Of a stretch of 64,000 nucleotides of DNA, positions 16,859-26,247 are shown one piece after another. Positions within the stretch are counted from its first letter, which is position 1. Every line of letters starts with the position of its first letter. Source of the stretch: Alloyangia pacifica (GTDB lineage: Bacteria > Pseudomonadota > Alphaproteobacteria > Rhodobacterales > Rhodobacteraceae). The translations under genes and the position numbers were made by a program. Where the stretch lies: NCBI RefSeq assembly GCF_020524285.1, contig NZ_JAIVKX010000023.1, positions 1-64,000 on the forward strand, in the 5' to 3' direction. Below the pieces are notes generated by a model. That model worked only from the letters and a program-made list of their open reading frames with translations. It made no database searches and was not told where the DNA came from.

Positions 16859-18457
16859 TTACTGCACCCTTAGGGTGCTCGACGCCGAAATCAGGTCGCG
16901 CACGTAGCCGTGGGCAGGACGCAGGAAGATTTCCTCCGTCGGGCCTGTTTCGACGATCCGACCTTGCAGCATCACCGCCACGCGGTCGGCGATGTATCGA
17001 ACGACACCAAGGTCATGGGTGACGAAGAGGATCGTCATCCGGTGCCGCTCGCGCAAATCGAGCATGAGTTCGAGGATCGCCTTCTGCACCGAGACGTCGA
17101 GAGCAGAGGTCGGCTCGTCGAGGATCATGATCGACGGATCCTGTGCCAGCGCGCGGGCGATGCTGACGCGCTGGCGCTCGCCACCCGAAAGTTGGCCAGG
17201 GCGACGGGAGAGGTAGGTTTCTGGCAGCTGCACGTCGCGCAGGAGGGCGCGGGCCCGGCCATCGCGCTCGGTACGTGGAACCCCACGGAGCTTCAGCGTG
17301 CGCTTCAGCATCCAGCCGATGCTGCGCGCCGGATTGAGGGTGCTGGTCGGATCCTGGAAGACCATTGCAATGCTTGCGCTGCGCGGGCGGGCAGGGCGGA
17401 TATCGATGGAATCGGGCCGGTCTGGCGCGTGCAATCCGGTGAGCACCCGGCTGAGTGTGGTCTTGCCCGAGCCGCTTTCCCCGACAAGGGCGAGGATTTC
17501 TCCCTCGCGCAGCTCGAAAGACACCTTATCGAGCCCTTTCACCTGCCGCCCGCGGGAGCCACGGAAGGTGACGTCTAGGTCACTGACCTGCAGAACTTGC
17601 CGAGGCGTGGGCGCCTCTCCGACAGGCGCGCGAGTGCGTCCCCCGTGTGCTAGGTCTCCCTTGGGGATCGCGTCAATCAGCTTCCGGGTATAGGCGTGGC
17701 GTGGCGCTCCGAAGACTGCGCGGCTCGGGCCTTCCTCCACCAACTCACCCCTGAGCATCACCATCACTCGGTCGGCGTGGCGCGAGACCAGCCCGAGGTT
17801 GTGGCTGATCAGAATGATCGCTGTGCCGGTTTCGGCGCGCAGCCGATCTATCAGTTCGAGGATTGCGCGCTCAGTGCGCACGTCGAGACCGGTGGTCGGC
17901 TCGTCCATGATGATCACGTCGGGCTCGTTGGCCAAAGCCATGGCGATTACCACCCGCTGCAGTTGTCCGCCCGACAGCTGGTGCGGGTATCGCGTGCCAA
18001 TGCGCTCGGGTTCCGGCAGGCGGACTTGGCGGAAGATTGCGATGGCGCGCTTGGCGGCCGCGTCCGGATCTCTCGAACTGCCGCGAATTGCCTCGCGTAG
18101 CTGTGCGCCGACGGTCATCAGAGGGTTCAGCGCAGTCATCGGGCTCTGATAAACCATCGAGATCCGCCGGCCCCACCATTTCCGTCGCTCAGTCGCACTG
18201 GCCTGGCTGGTCTCACGACCGGCGATCGACAGGCGCTCGTAGGTCAGGCGGGCCGTGGCGGGCAGGTAGCCGATGAGCGCAAGGCCCAGTGTTGACTTGC
18301 CCGAACCGGATTCACCGACAATGGCAAGGCATTCGCCCCTGGCCAGCCGCAGGGACACGTTCTTGACGGCCATCGGCCCGGAGGTGCCGTAGCGAACCGT
18401 CAAGTCGTTCACTTGGACCACTCGGGTCGCGTCGAGGGTTTGGGACAACACGTTCAT
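16859..18457 (-). CDS. Dipeptide/oligopeptide-type ABC transporter, fused DppD-DppF ATPase
   Basis: 532 residues with two complete nucleotide-binding domains. Domain 1: GESGSGKST near residues 46-54, LSGGQLQRV, IIMDEPTTGLD. Domain 2: GESGSGKTT, LSGGERQRV, MILDEPTSALD. Each is normally a separate Dpp/Opp ATPase; fused forms such as GsiA and YejF are common. ATGA overlap with the upstream permease stop shows translational coupling. It supplies energy for uptake of the ligand of the binding protein at 20252. Confidence 0.93.
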   Translation of the reverse strand: MNVLSQTLDATRVVQVNDLTVRYGTSGPMAVKNVSLRLARGECLAIVGESGSGKSTLGLALIGYLPATARLTYERLSIAGRETSQASATERRKWWGRRISMVYQSPMTALNPLMTVGAQLREAIRGSSRDPDAAAKRAIAIFRQVRLPEPERIGTRYPHQLSGGQLQRVVIAMALANEPDVIIMDEPTTGLDVRTERAILELIDRLRAETGTAIILISHNLGLVSRHADRVMVMLRGELVEEGPSRAVFGAPRHAYTRKLIDAIPKGDLAHGGRTRAPVGEAPTPRQVLQVSDLDVTFRGSRGRQVKGLDKVSFELREGEILALVGESGSGKTTLSRVLTGLHAPDRPDSIDIRPARPRSASIAMVFQDPTSTLNPARSIGWMLKRTLKLRGVPRTERDGRARALLRDVQLPETYLSRRPGQLSGGERQRVSIARALAQDPSIMILDEPTSALDVSVQKAILELMLDLRERHRMTILFVTHDLGVVRYIADRVAVMLQGRIVETGPTEEIFLRPAHGYVRDLISASSTLRVQ

Positions 18458-19296
18458 GTGGTGAGCTCGTCGATCAGGATGTTGACGCAAAGTACGAGGA
18501 GGACGATCGCAGCGGTCGGGCCGATCGCTAGCCAAGGCGCAGTGGTGAGAAAGCCATTGGCCTCGCTTATCATCAGGCCCCAATCCGGGGTCGGCGGCTG
18601 CACTCCAAGCCCGAGAAAGCCGAGAGCCGCGAGGTTGAGCAGTGTGTAACTGACCCGGATTCCAGCCTCGACGCCGAGCACCGGCATCATGTTCGGCAGC
18701 ATCTCGTAGAACATGATGCCCAAGGCGCGCTCGTTGCGAAGACGGGCAGCGTCGACGAAGGGCAGATGGGCGACCTGCATGGCGGCGGTGCGGGCAACGC
18801 GCGACACTGGCGGGACGAACATCACCGTGATCGCCAGGACCAGAACGTCGAGGCCGCTGCCGAAAACCGCAAGAACGAGAAGTGCGATTAACAACGAGGG
18901 CAGTGCCAGCAGAACGTCCATGACGCGCATCAGGACGAGGTCGACCGTTCCGCCGCAATAACCGCAGACCAGTCCGATCAGCGTTCCGAGGGTCATTGCG
19001 CTGAGCGTACAGATCGCGGTCAGCGTCAGTGTCGTGCGGCCACCGGTCAACACGCGGGTCAGGATATCCCGTCCAAAGAGATCGGTGCCCAGCCAATGCG
19101 CGACAGACGGGCCCTTCAGGGCTTCGGCAGGAGCGATGTTGAAGGCATCGTAGGGGGAAACCGAAGGCCCGATCGCAATCATTGCGACGAGGACCAGCAG
19201 CAGGCCGAGGGCGATCTGGGCGGCGGGGCTTAGGCGCCGGAAGGCCGGGAAGACCGGGAGCGGGAGCCGTGGCTTTCGAAGGGTCTCAGCGACCAT
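18454..19296 (-). CDS. Dipeptide-type ABC transporter permease, DppC-like
   Basis: 280 residues from ATG 19296, eight bases after GAGGAG; the GTG nine bases upstream would leave no spacing. Five to six membrane segments. HWLGTDLFGRDILTRV is the DppC signature, and the EAA loop region is DAARLRNERALGIMFYEMLPN. The start overlaps the end of the DppB-like gene by 11 bases. Confidence 0.93.
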   Translation of the reverse strand: MVAETLRKPRLPLPVFPAFRRLSPAAQIALGLLLVLVAMIAIGPSVSPYDAFNIAPAEALKGPSVAHWLGTDLFGRDILTRVLTGGRTTLTLTAICTLSAMTLGTLIGLVCGYCGGTVDLVLMRVMDVLLALPSLLIALLVLAVFGSGLDVLVLAITVMFVPPVSRVARTAAMQVAHLPFVDAARLRNERALGIMFYEMLPNMMPVLGVEAGIRVSYTLLNLAALGFLGLGVQPPTPDWGLMISEANGFLTTAPWLAIGPTAAIVLLVLCVNILIDELTT

Positions 19297-20236
19297 GCGG
19301 TACACTCCTCAGTCGGGGGTCGAGGCTGATGATGACGAGATCGGCGACGAGGTTGCCGAGGCAGACGACCACGGCCACCGCAAGCACCGCCGCTTGCAGC
19401 AATGCGATGTCGCGGTTCTGCACGGCGAAGACGATCAGGCTGCCCAAGCCCTGGAAGGAAAACAGCGTCTCGACCACAGCGAGGCTGCCGAACATCCAGC
19501 CGAAGTTGAGCCCGACGGCGCTGATCGCCGGCGGCACAGCGTTGGGAAAGACATGACGCAGCACGACGCGTCGCTCGGCAATACCCTTGAGCCGGGCGGT
19601 GCGCACGAAGTCGCGGCGCAGCGTCGTCACCGTGCCCGACCGCATGAGCCTTCCAACCTGCGCCAGCATGAGCAAGGTCAGGGTGAGCACTGGCAGCACT
19701 AGAACCACCGGCTCTGCCAAGGGGGAGGCGTCGGTTATGCTGGCGGCGGGCACGAGGTGTAGAATGTCGGCCAGAACCGTGATCAGCAGCACGCCCACCA
19801 CGAACTCGGGAACCGAGATGCCAAGCAACCCGACGACGGTCATAAGGTGATCAGGCAAACGGTTGCGGAACAGCCCCGACAATGTGCCCATCAGCAGCGC
19901 GCAAGGTACGCTCAGCAGCATCGCGGCAATGGTCAGGATCGCGCTCTGTTGCAGCCGCTGGAGCACGATCGGACCGATCGGGCCGTTAAAGCTCGTCGAG
20001 ACGCCGAAATCCCCCTGCACGGCTCCGACGAGCCAGCGCAGATAGCGCAGGGCGAGCGGCTGATCGAGGCCCAGCTGCGCGCGCAGCGCAGCCAGGTTCT
20101 CGTCGTTGGCGTAGAGGTTTAACCGCATCTGCGCGGCGTCATTTGGCAGGAACGATCCCATCACGAAGATGAGGAGCGAGATTGCCAGGAGTGTGCCGAA
20201 AAGAAAGGCCAACCGTGACAGGAGGAACCGCGACAT
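19286..20236 (-). CDS. Dipeptide-type ABC transporter permease, DppB-like
   Basis: 316 residues with six membrane segments. The N-terminus (RLAFLFGTLLAISLLIFVMG), the LGLDQPLALRYLRWL periplasmic region and the EAA loop DFVRTARLKGIAERRVVLRH are all typical of DppB/OppB. It is the partner of the DppC-like permease in the same operon, 15 bases after the binding-protein gene. Confidence 0.93.
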   Translation of the reverse strand: MSRFLLSRLAFLFGTLLAISLLIFVMGSFLPNDAAQMRLNLYANDENLAALRAQLGLDQPLALRYLRWLVGAVQGDFGVSTSFNGPIGPIVLQRLQQSAILTIAAMLLSVPCALLMGTLSGLFRNRLPDHLMTVVGLLGISVPEFVVGVLLITVLADILHLVPAASITDASPLAEPVVLVLPVLTLTLLMLAQVGRLMRSGTVTTLRRDFVRTARLKGIAERRVVLRHVFPNAVPPAISAVGLNFGWMFGSLAVVETLFSFQGLGSLIVFAVQNRDIALLQAAVLAVAVVVCLGNLVADLVIISLDPRLRSVPHGR

Positions 20237-20251
20237 AAGAACGCCTCCGGT

Positions 20252-21793
20252 TCAAACCAGGGTGACGTATTTGAAGTCATGGAAGCCGCGGGGGAAGGGA
20301 TGGAAGCCCCGCACCTTGTCCGACAGAGCCACGACGAGCGGCGTCTCATAGGGCACCAGGATGTAGCCGCGCCGCGCGGTGAGTTCTTGCAACTTGGTAT
20401 AGATTTCCGCGCGCTTCTCGGGATCGAGTTCGGTTTTGCCTGCAAGGATAAGCGCGTCGATCTCCGGGTCCGAGAAATAGGGCGGTTCGCTGGCGCCGCC
20501 ATTGAACGAGCCGTTCGACTCGTAGAAGGGGGCGATCGAGGCGTCGGCTCCCAGCTGCAGTCCCCAGAAGAAGGTCACGAGCTCCTTTTTGCGGTATCCC
20601 TGCGTGCCCAGATCGCCATTGGACCAGGTCACGATGCTCAGCCGGATGCCGATCTGCTCGAGCATGGCGGCGTAGGCCACGGTCATCGGCTGCAAGCCGT
20701 GTCGGTCATTGGTGGTGTAGATGTTGGCCTCGAAACCGTCGGGGTAGCCGGCCTCGGCCATCAGCGCCTTCGCCTTGTCGACGTCGATCGCAGGAATTGG
20801 GAGATCGGCGTCATAGTAGGGGTTTGATGAGAGGATCACGTTGTCGGGCTTGGCCATGGCGAGGCCCGAGTAGGCGATTTGCGCCAAGGCCTCGCGGTCC
20901 ATCACCAGCCGCATCGCATCGCGCACCCGGGCGTCGGAGAAGCGCGCGTCCGAGGTGTTGATGTAGATGCTGTGAAAACCGGCACCGTTGGAGCGGACGA
21001 CATCGACACCGGGAGAGTTTTCCAGCACGGGAACGAATTGGGGCGCGACCGAGGGGATCATGTCGACCTGGCCGCCGCGCAGCAGCGACACCTGCGAATT
21101 GCCCTGCGCGACCGTCTCCTGGCGGATCACGTCGAGACCGACAGCCTCGGGATTCCGGTAGCTTTTGTTCGCGCGATAGACGATGACACTGCCCGGGATC
21201 ATTTGCTCAAGGAGGAATGGGCCGGTCCCGTCGGGGGCAGAGGCGAGGCTCTCGGCTGTTGCCCCTTCCGGCACGATCGAGCCGTAGTTGATGGCCAGCG
21301 CAGTCAGGAAGTCGGCGTAGGGGTATTTGAGTGTGAATTCGACCTGATGCGCGTCGAGCGCCTTCACGCCTGCCACCGCATCGAAGAAGCTGGTGCCGTT
21401 GAGCGCCTCTTCTGGGTTGGTCAACCGCTCGAAGGTGTAGACCACGTCGCTCGCGCCGAAGGGTTTTCCAGAGTGAAAGGTCGCGCCCTCCACGAGGTCG
21501 AAGGTCCAGACCAAACCGTCCTCCGAGGTCGACCAGCTACGCGCCAGAAGCGGCTTTGGCACGAGGTTTTCGTCGAATTCTGTCAGTGTCTCGTAGACGA
21601 GACGGGTGAACTGGAATTCATCGAGCAAGTTTTGGGCTGCGGGGTCGAGGATTTGGGAGGCCCCAGTCCAGGCCATACGGAGTGTCTTCTCTCCGGGCCC
21701 GGCGATGGCCGGACCGGAGGCGAGCCCAAGTACTGTGACGGTGGAGGTGGCGCCTGCAAGGCGCAAGAAATCACGGCGGAAAAGACCCTTCAT
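20252..21793 (-). CDS. Family 5 ABC substrate-binding protein with Tat signal
   Basis: 513 residues, the first gene of the leftward operon. The N-terminus MKGLFRRDFLRLAG is a twin-arginine signal, followed by a hydrophobic stretch to AIAGPG, so the protein is probably exported folded. The mature part is SBP_bac_5: TLRMAWTGASQILDPAAQN, FHSGKPFGASDVVYTFERL and AIDVDKAKALMAEAGYPDGF are conserved regions. These proteins bind peptides, glutathione, nickel or plant opines; the downstream M20 hydrolase suggests an acylated amino acid or dipeptide-like ligand. Confidence 0.93.
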   Translation of the reverse strand: MKGLFRRDFLRLAGATSTVTVLGLASGPAIAGPGEKTLRMAWTGASQILDPAAQNLLDEFQFTRLVYETLTEFDENLVPKPLLARSWSTSEDGLVWTFDLVEGATFHSGKPFGASDVVYTFERLTNPEEALNGTSFFDAVAGVKALDAHQVEFTLKYPYADFLTALAINYGSIVPEGATAESLASAPDGTGPFLLEQMIPGSVIVYRANKSYRNPEAVGLDVIRQETVAQGNSQVSLLRGGQVDMIPSVAPQFVPVLENSPGVDVVRSNGAGFHSIYINTSDARFSDARVRDAMRLVMDREALAQIAYSGLAMAKPDNVILSSNPYYDADLPIPAIDVDKAKALMAEAGYPDGFEANIYTTNDRHGLQPMTVAYAAMLEQIGIRLSIVTWSNGDLGTQGYRKKELVTFFWGLQLGADASIAPFYESNGSFNGGASEPPYFSDPEIDALILAGKTELDPEKRAEIYTKLQELTARRGYILVPYETPLVVALSDKVRGFHPFPRGFHDFKYVTLV

Positions 21794-22197
21794 CTGGGGA
21801 ACTCCCTTTGCGGATTGCTGTTGGAATACGTGGCGTTGTTCTTGTCCCCCGAGAGTTCCCCAGCGCCGCGATTTTCGGAATTGTCCCCCGTGCCACTTCT
21901 TTTGCCTCAGAGTGCCAGCCTGTTCGGAGGTGCCGTTCGTGACTGTTCCGGCGCTGAAATGGCGTTGACGGGGCGGTTGGAGCGGCTTGTCTGGTTTCGT
22001 GTTTGATTATTTTTTTGTCATATGGCCGATTCAGTGGGCATTGCGTGCGTGCCGATGCCGCGGGATCAGGGAAACGCGGCGGTGCCACATTTTGTGACAT
22101 GACAGCTGGGTCATAGGGTCGGCTGTTTCCTTGGCATTCCTTGCGCGGAGATGGCCTGCCCGTCCTGCCGCGCCGCTCTTGCCGAAGGAGAGCCGCG
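21794..22197. promoter_or_regulatory. Divergent promoter region, dipeptide-type ABC operon / AraC gene
   Basis: 404 bp without a supported gene. It contains an AT-rich stretch around 22005-22025 and a small inverted repeat, ATGAC (22099-22103), six bases, GTCAT (22110-22114), about 85 bp before the araC start. The repeat could be a regulator site. The ribosome-binding site GAAGGAGAGC precedes 22198. Confidence 0.4.
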
Positions 22198-23151
22198 ATG
22201 AGCATCGCCCTGAACACCAGCACCTGCAGCCCGAACGAGCGCTTGGTGTGCTGGCACGAGCTGATTAACCAGCACCACATATCGGTCGAGAGCGGCCCTC
22301 TAAGCCCGGTTGCCGCGATGAACGCCCCAGATTTCGTGGGTGTCGGTCAGATCGACGAATGGGCGTCGATGCAAGTCCTGAAGAGCCGGACCAGCGCAGT
22401 GACCTACACGCATGGCGTCGGACAGCTGCGCAGCGCGTCGCACGACGATTTCATCTGCATGCTTGTGATCGCTGGAGCTGGGGTCTTCGAGATCAACGGC
22501 AGCAAGCGTGACTTTGGGCAGGGGGATCTGCTCTTCTACGACAGCTTGCAGCTTTACACGCTGTATTTTCCGCAAGGCACCACGACGATCACCCTGCGTA
22601 TTCCCCGGCCGATGATCCTGAGCCGCGTACCGCAGGCCGATGGGCAGATGGCGCTGCGGATGGAAGCCGAACGGCCCATGGTCCGGGTCATGTCGGGACT
22701 GCTGAAGGGAATCGCTGAACTGGACGGCTATCCTGACCCGGCGCATTGCCGTGAGGCGGAGGCGCCGATCCTTGATGTGCTGTGCCTTGCGGTACGGGAG
22801 AGCTATGGAGAAACCCGCCGGGCCTCGCCGGGGCAGGGGCGGCTGTTGTCGCGGATCAAGTCGGACCTCATACACCATCTCGGAGAAAGCGAGCTGAGCA
22901 TTCGCCATATTGCCGAAATGTATGATGTCTCGCCGCGCACGCTGAACAGGCTCTTCTCGGCCGAGGGTACCACAGTGATGCGCTGGGTATGGGAGCAGCG
23001 GCTGCTGGCAAGCTATCGTGCGCTGTCGGACGGGTCCGTCCGACAGGTCACCGAGGCGGCCTACGTTTTCGGCTTCAAAGATGTGTCCCACTTCACCCGA
23101 GCCTTCAAACGTGAGTTTCAGCTTGCACCTAGCTCGCTGCTGACCTTCTGA
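22198..23151 (+). CDS. AraC family transcriptional regulator
   Basis: 317 residues from ATG 22198, which has an excellent GAAGGAG site. AraC_binding_2 sensor in the first two thirds (GDLLFYDSLQLYTLYFP), and an AraC double helix-turn-helix at the end (IAEMYDVSPRTLNRLF; VTEAAYVFGFKDVSHFTRAF). It is clearly paralogous to the AraC gene at 34748: both start with a CWHELINQHHISVES/YWQNMISQHHVSVVS element and share the HTH region. It is divergent from the dipeptide-type ABC operon and probably regulates it. Confidence 0.92.
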   Translation: MSIALNTSTCSPNERLVCWHELINQHHISVESGPLSPVAAMNAPDFVGVGQIDEWASMQVLKSRTSAVTYTHGVGQLRSASHDDFICMLVIAGAGVFEINGSKRDFGQGDLLFYDSLQLYTLYFPQGTTTITLRIPRPMILSRVPQADGQMALRMEAERPMVRVMSGLLKGIAELDGYPDPAHCREAEAPILDVLCLAVRESYGETRRASPGQGRLLSRIKSDLIHHLGESELSIRHIAEMYDVSPRTLNRLFSAEGTTVMRWVWEQRLLASYRALSDGSVRQVTEAAYVFGFKDVSHFTRAFKREFQLAPSSLLTF

Positions 23152-23478
23152 AACTGCCTGAACCCGGGCACCCGTCGTTGGCGTCGCCGGTGGCCCGGGG
23201 GCGGCGCGGAGCTCCGCGCTGCGGACAGGGCGACATTCGGCGCGCCTGAAGCGTGGATCCCGCGCACGACCTTACCGGTAGCGTGGCCCGCTCAGTCAGG
23301 TGAATTGGCGCGTGGGTGCAGGCTCTGATTTCCGAGTGGATCTACGCTTGACCCTAGGGCCAGCGCTGCCGCGGCTCCGATGCGGGAAGCGCCCCGAGAG
23401 CTCGGGATTAGAAACGCCCGAACGTTCCAAGAAGAAAAAATGGCATCCTCCTCCGATGTCGTCCAACAGGAGTTCACC
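23152..23478. promoter_or_regulatory. Intergenic region, araC to branched-chain-type ABC operon
   Basis: 327 bp without a supported gene. It contains a GC-rich imperfect hairpin right after the araC stop (CCCGGGCACC with GGTGGCCCGGG, no T tract) and a self-complementary GCGCGGAGCTCCGCGC near 23205. The promoter of the operon starting at 23479 must lie in the distal part. Confidence 0.4.
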
Positions 23479-24675
23479 ATGAAAAGACCAATTATATCAG
23501 GCCTCTTGGCCGCATCTCTATCTGTCGCGGGAGCCCAAGGGACCCTGGCGCAGGATGATCCGATCAAGCTCGGCTTCGCAATCGCCCTTTCGGGCCGTCA
23601 ATCAGTGACCGACACCGATGGCTATCGCTTCGCGCAGCTCTGGATCAAAGCGCGCAACGAGAATGGCGGGCTTCTGGGGCGTGAGATCGAGTTTGTTACC
23701 GCCGACAATAAGACCGACCTCGGCGAGTCGGTGAAGGCGGGTCAGAAGGTGCTGGCCGAGGATCCCGACCTAGTCGTCGTGAGTTGCGACTACGACTTCG
23801 GCGCTCCGGCAGCCGTGCAGGTTCAGAAAGCCGGCAAGATCTCGGTCTTCATGTGTGCGGTCGACCCCAAGGCGGGCGTTCTTGGCGTTGGTCCGGCCTC
23901 TTTCTCGGGCGGCACCGCCTCCCAACTTGACGGCGCGATCATTGCCGACTGGGCGCTTGAGAAGAAAGAGCTGAAAAAGACCTTCGTGCTGGAGGATGTT
24001 GCTGGCGAGGCTCAGAAATCTTCCTGCGCCGGCTTCGAGTGGATGTACGAGCAACTGGGTGGCGAGATCACTGGCTGGGAGCAATTCCGCTTCGACGACG
24101 CCTCGATCTCGGCGCAGGTCAGCGAACTGTCGAAATCAATCGCCGATGACGGCACCGAGGCGGTGATGCTCTGCTCGCACCTCGGCGCGGGCGGTGCAGT
24201 GCGCCAGATCCGTTCGGCAGGTATCGACGTGCCGCTCCTGGGTCCGTCGATGTTCGACGGCGTCGCCTGGACTTCCGCCGTGCCCGGCCTCACCGACTTC
24301 TACATCCCAACGCAGGTGCTGATCGATGGCGACGCCCGTCCCGAGGTCACGGCACTGACCGAGAGCTTTGTGGACGCCTACGGTGACAAGCCGTCGAGCA
24401 TGTTCGCCTACCCGATCTACGCCTGGCTCGAACTCTGGGCCAAGGCAGTAGAAACCGCGGGAACGACCGAGACACAGGCGGTGGTAGAGGTGATGAACGG
24501 CTTCACCAACGAGGCGACCACACTAGGACCGCGCACCTTCACGCCACAGCTGCACATCCAGACCTCGATGCCGATGCAGATCTCCGAGTTCACCGACGGC
24601 AAACAGGTCTACGTCGAGGAATGGGGCATCAACGAGGAGATCCCCAACAACATCCTCTACCGCGTCGGGAACTGA
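23479..24675 (+). CDS. Branched-chain-amino-acid-type ABC substrate-binding protein
   Basis: 398 residues; the start at 23479 follows CAGGAG and gives a proper Sec signal peptide (MKRPIISGLLAASLSVAGA, cleavage near TLAQDD). The mature part is Peripla_BP_6, LivJ/LivK-like: KLGFAIALSGRQSVTDTDG at the start and the KTDLGESVKAGQKVL region. This fold binds amino acids, amides, urea or aromatic acids. It is the first gene of a five-gene uptake operon next to hydantoinase genes, so a hydantoin or derived amide is a possible ligand (inference). Confidence 0.92.
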   Translation: MKRPIISGLLAASLSVAGAQGTLAQDDPIKLGFAIALSGRQSVTDTDGYRFAQLWIKARNENGGLLGREIEFVTADNKTDLGESVKAGQKVLAEDPDLVVVSCDYDFGAPAAVQVQKAGKISVFMCAVDPKAGVLGVGPASFSGGTASQLDGAIIADWALEKKELKKTFVLEDVAGEAQKSSCAGFEWMYEQLGGEITGWEQFRFDDASISAQVSELSKSIADDGTEAVMLCSHLGAGGAVRQIRSAGIDVPLLGPSMFDGVAWTSAVPGLTDFYIPTQVLIDGDARPEVTALTESFVDAYGDKPSSMFAYPIYAWLELWAKAVETAGTTETQAVVEVMNGFTNEATTLGPRTFTPQLHIQTSMPMQISEFTDGKQVYVEEWGINEEIPNNILYRVGN

Positions 24676-24690
24676 CAGAGAACCTCTACA

Positions 24691-24722
24691 GGCGTCAGGC
24701 TCATCGCGCCTGACGCCCTTTC
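24691..24722 (+). terminator. Intra-operon hairpin after the binding-protein gene
   Basis: GGCGTCAGG (24691-24699) pairs with CCTGACGCC (24709-24717), then CTTTCC. It is probably a partial terminator or mRNA stabiliser that keeps binding-protein expression above that of the transporter genes. Confidence 0.65.
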
Positions 24723-24744
24723 CATTCAGACAGGGAACAACGCT

Positions 24745-25515
24745 TTGAATTCAATGGCGGAACCACTCGCAGAAACGGCGACCAGGGCGAGGGAGGCGCT
24801 CGAGATCAAGCACGTCTCGGTGCTGTTCGATGGTCTCGCCGCGATCAGCGACGTCAGCCTGCGGCTCGCTCCGCGGGAAATCGTCGGCCTCGTGGGGCCG
24901 AACGGTGCCGGCAAGACCACGCTGGTCAACGTGCTCACGGGCTTTCAGAAGCCCACCAAGGGCACGCTGCATCTCGATGGCGCAGATGCGCGTGGCTGGT
25001 CGCCGGCACGGGTACGCGGCGCGGGCGTGGCACGGACCTTCCAGGCCGGGCGGCTGTTCAAGAAGCTCGACGTGCTCGAGAACGCGCAGGTCGCCGGGAT
25101 CGCAAGTGGGCTGTCGAAAGCTGGGGCACGGCGCCGGGCGCAGGACGTGCTCGAACAGGTGGGGCTGGCGGATGCGCACGACAAAATCGCCGGCAGCCTG
25201 CCTTACACCGATCAGCGACGCCTGGACATCGCGCGGGCGCTGTGCTCGGCGCCGAAATACATCCTGCTCGACGAGCCCGCTGCCGGCATGTCGGACTCCG
25301 AATGCGAGGAATTGATGGGCATCATCCGATCCTTGCCGGCGGTCCATGGCTGTGCGGTGCTGCTGATCGAACACAACATGCATGTGGTGATGTCGCTGAG
25401 TGACCGCCTGCATGTCCTCGACGGCGGGCGGACCATCATCGAAGGACTGCCCGAGGAGGTCCAGAAACACGAGGCCTTCCTGAGCGCCTATCTCGGAGCG
25501 GAGGTGGCCGAATGA
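24745..25515 (+). CDS. Branched-chain-type ABC transporter ATPase, LivG-like
   Basis: 256 residues if translation starts at TTG 24745, eight bases after AGGGA; the ATG at 24754 is the alternative. Walker A is GPNGAGKTT, the signature region is the LivG variant LPYTDQRRLDIARAL, and Walker B is ILLDEPAAGMSDSE. The C-terminal GLPEEVQKHEAFLSAYLG is typical of LivG. It overlaps the LivF-like gene by four bases. Confidence 0.92.
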   Translation: MNSMAEPLAETATRAREALEIKHVSVLFDGLAAISDVSLRLAPREIVGLVGPNGAGKTTLVNVLTGFQKPTKGTLHLDGADARGWSPARVRGAGVARTFQAGRLFKKLDVLENAQVAGIASGLSKAGARRRAQDVLEQVGLADAHDKIAGSLPYTDQRRLDIARALCSAPKYILLDEPAAGMSDSECEELMGIIRSLPAVHGCAVLLIEHNMHVVMSLSDRLHVLDGGRTIIEGLPEEVQKHEAFLSAYLGAEVAE

Positions 25516-26246
25516 CCGAACCCTATCTCGAAGTCCGCGACCTCTTCGTCAGCTATGGCCAGATCGCCGCCCTGCGCGGCGTGTCTCTGCATGTCGACCC
25601 TGGCGAGACGGTCTGCGTCGTCGGCCCTAACGGCGCTGGAAAATCGACCCTCATGGCCGCCATTGCTGGCGGCGCCCGTGCTCAACGCGGTGGGGTCTAC
25701 CTCGCGGGGCAGGACATCAGTTCCGGTAAGCCGGAAGACATTGCGCGTCGTGGCTTGTCGCTCGTTCCGGAGGGGCGCCAGATCTTCTCGACGCTGACGG
25801 TGGCAGAGAACCTCAAGCTCGGCGGCTTCATGCAGGGCAATGCCGGTAATGCGCGCTGGATGATGAATGATCTGATGGATCTCTTCCCCATCCTGCGCCA
25901 ACGCGCCAACTATCCTGCGGGTCGGCTCTCGGGGGGCGAGCAGCAGATGCTAGCCATCGCCCGCGCCATCATGACCGACCCTCAGCTCATCATGATCGAT
26001 GAGCCTTCGCTGGGTCTTGCGCCAAAAATCGTCGATCAGGTCTACGAGATCCTCGCCGAGATCAAGGCGCGGCGGGGAGTGACGCTTCTGATCAATGAAC
26101 AGAGCTCGGCACGCGTCCTGAAATATGCCGACCGCATTTATGTGCTGCGCGGCGGGCAGGTGCAGCTTTGCGACCGTGCCGAGAACCTCACCGATGGCGA
26201 AGCGATCAAGCGCGCCTATTTCGGCTTCGACAAGGAAGGTGTCTGA
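25512..26246 (+). CDS. Branched-chain-type ABC transporter ATPase, LivF-like
   Basis: 244 residues with Walker A GPNGAGKST, LSGGEQQMLAIARA and Walker B LIMIDEPSLGLAP, all as in LivF. The region RRGLSLVPEGRQIF is the LivF-specific loop. It pairs with the LivG-like ATPase to drive uptake. The permease starts two bases after the stop. Confidence 0.93.
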   Translation: MTEPYLEVRDLFVSYGQIAALRGVSLHVDPGETVCVVGPNGAGKSTLMAAIAGGARAQRGGVYLAGQDISSGKPEDIARRGLSLVPEGRQIFSTLTVAENLKLGGFMQGNAGNARWMMNDLMDLFPILRQRANYPAGRLSGGEQQMLAIARAIMTDPQLIMIDEPSLGLAPKIVDQVYEILAEIKARRGVTLLINEQSSARVLKYADRIYVLRGGQVQLCDRAENLTDGEAIKRAYFGFDKEGV

Positions 26247-26247
26247 C

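Noticed and set aside
15804-16907. 367-codon plus-strand frame opposite the M20 gene, and similar frames at 20879-22006 and 39118-40452.
   Set aside because: All lie inside clear minus-strand genes and show no recognisable domain.
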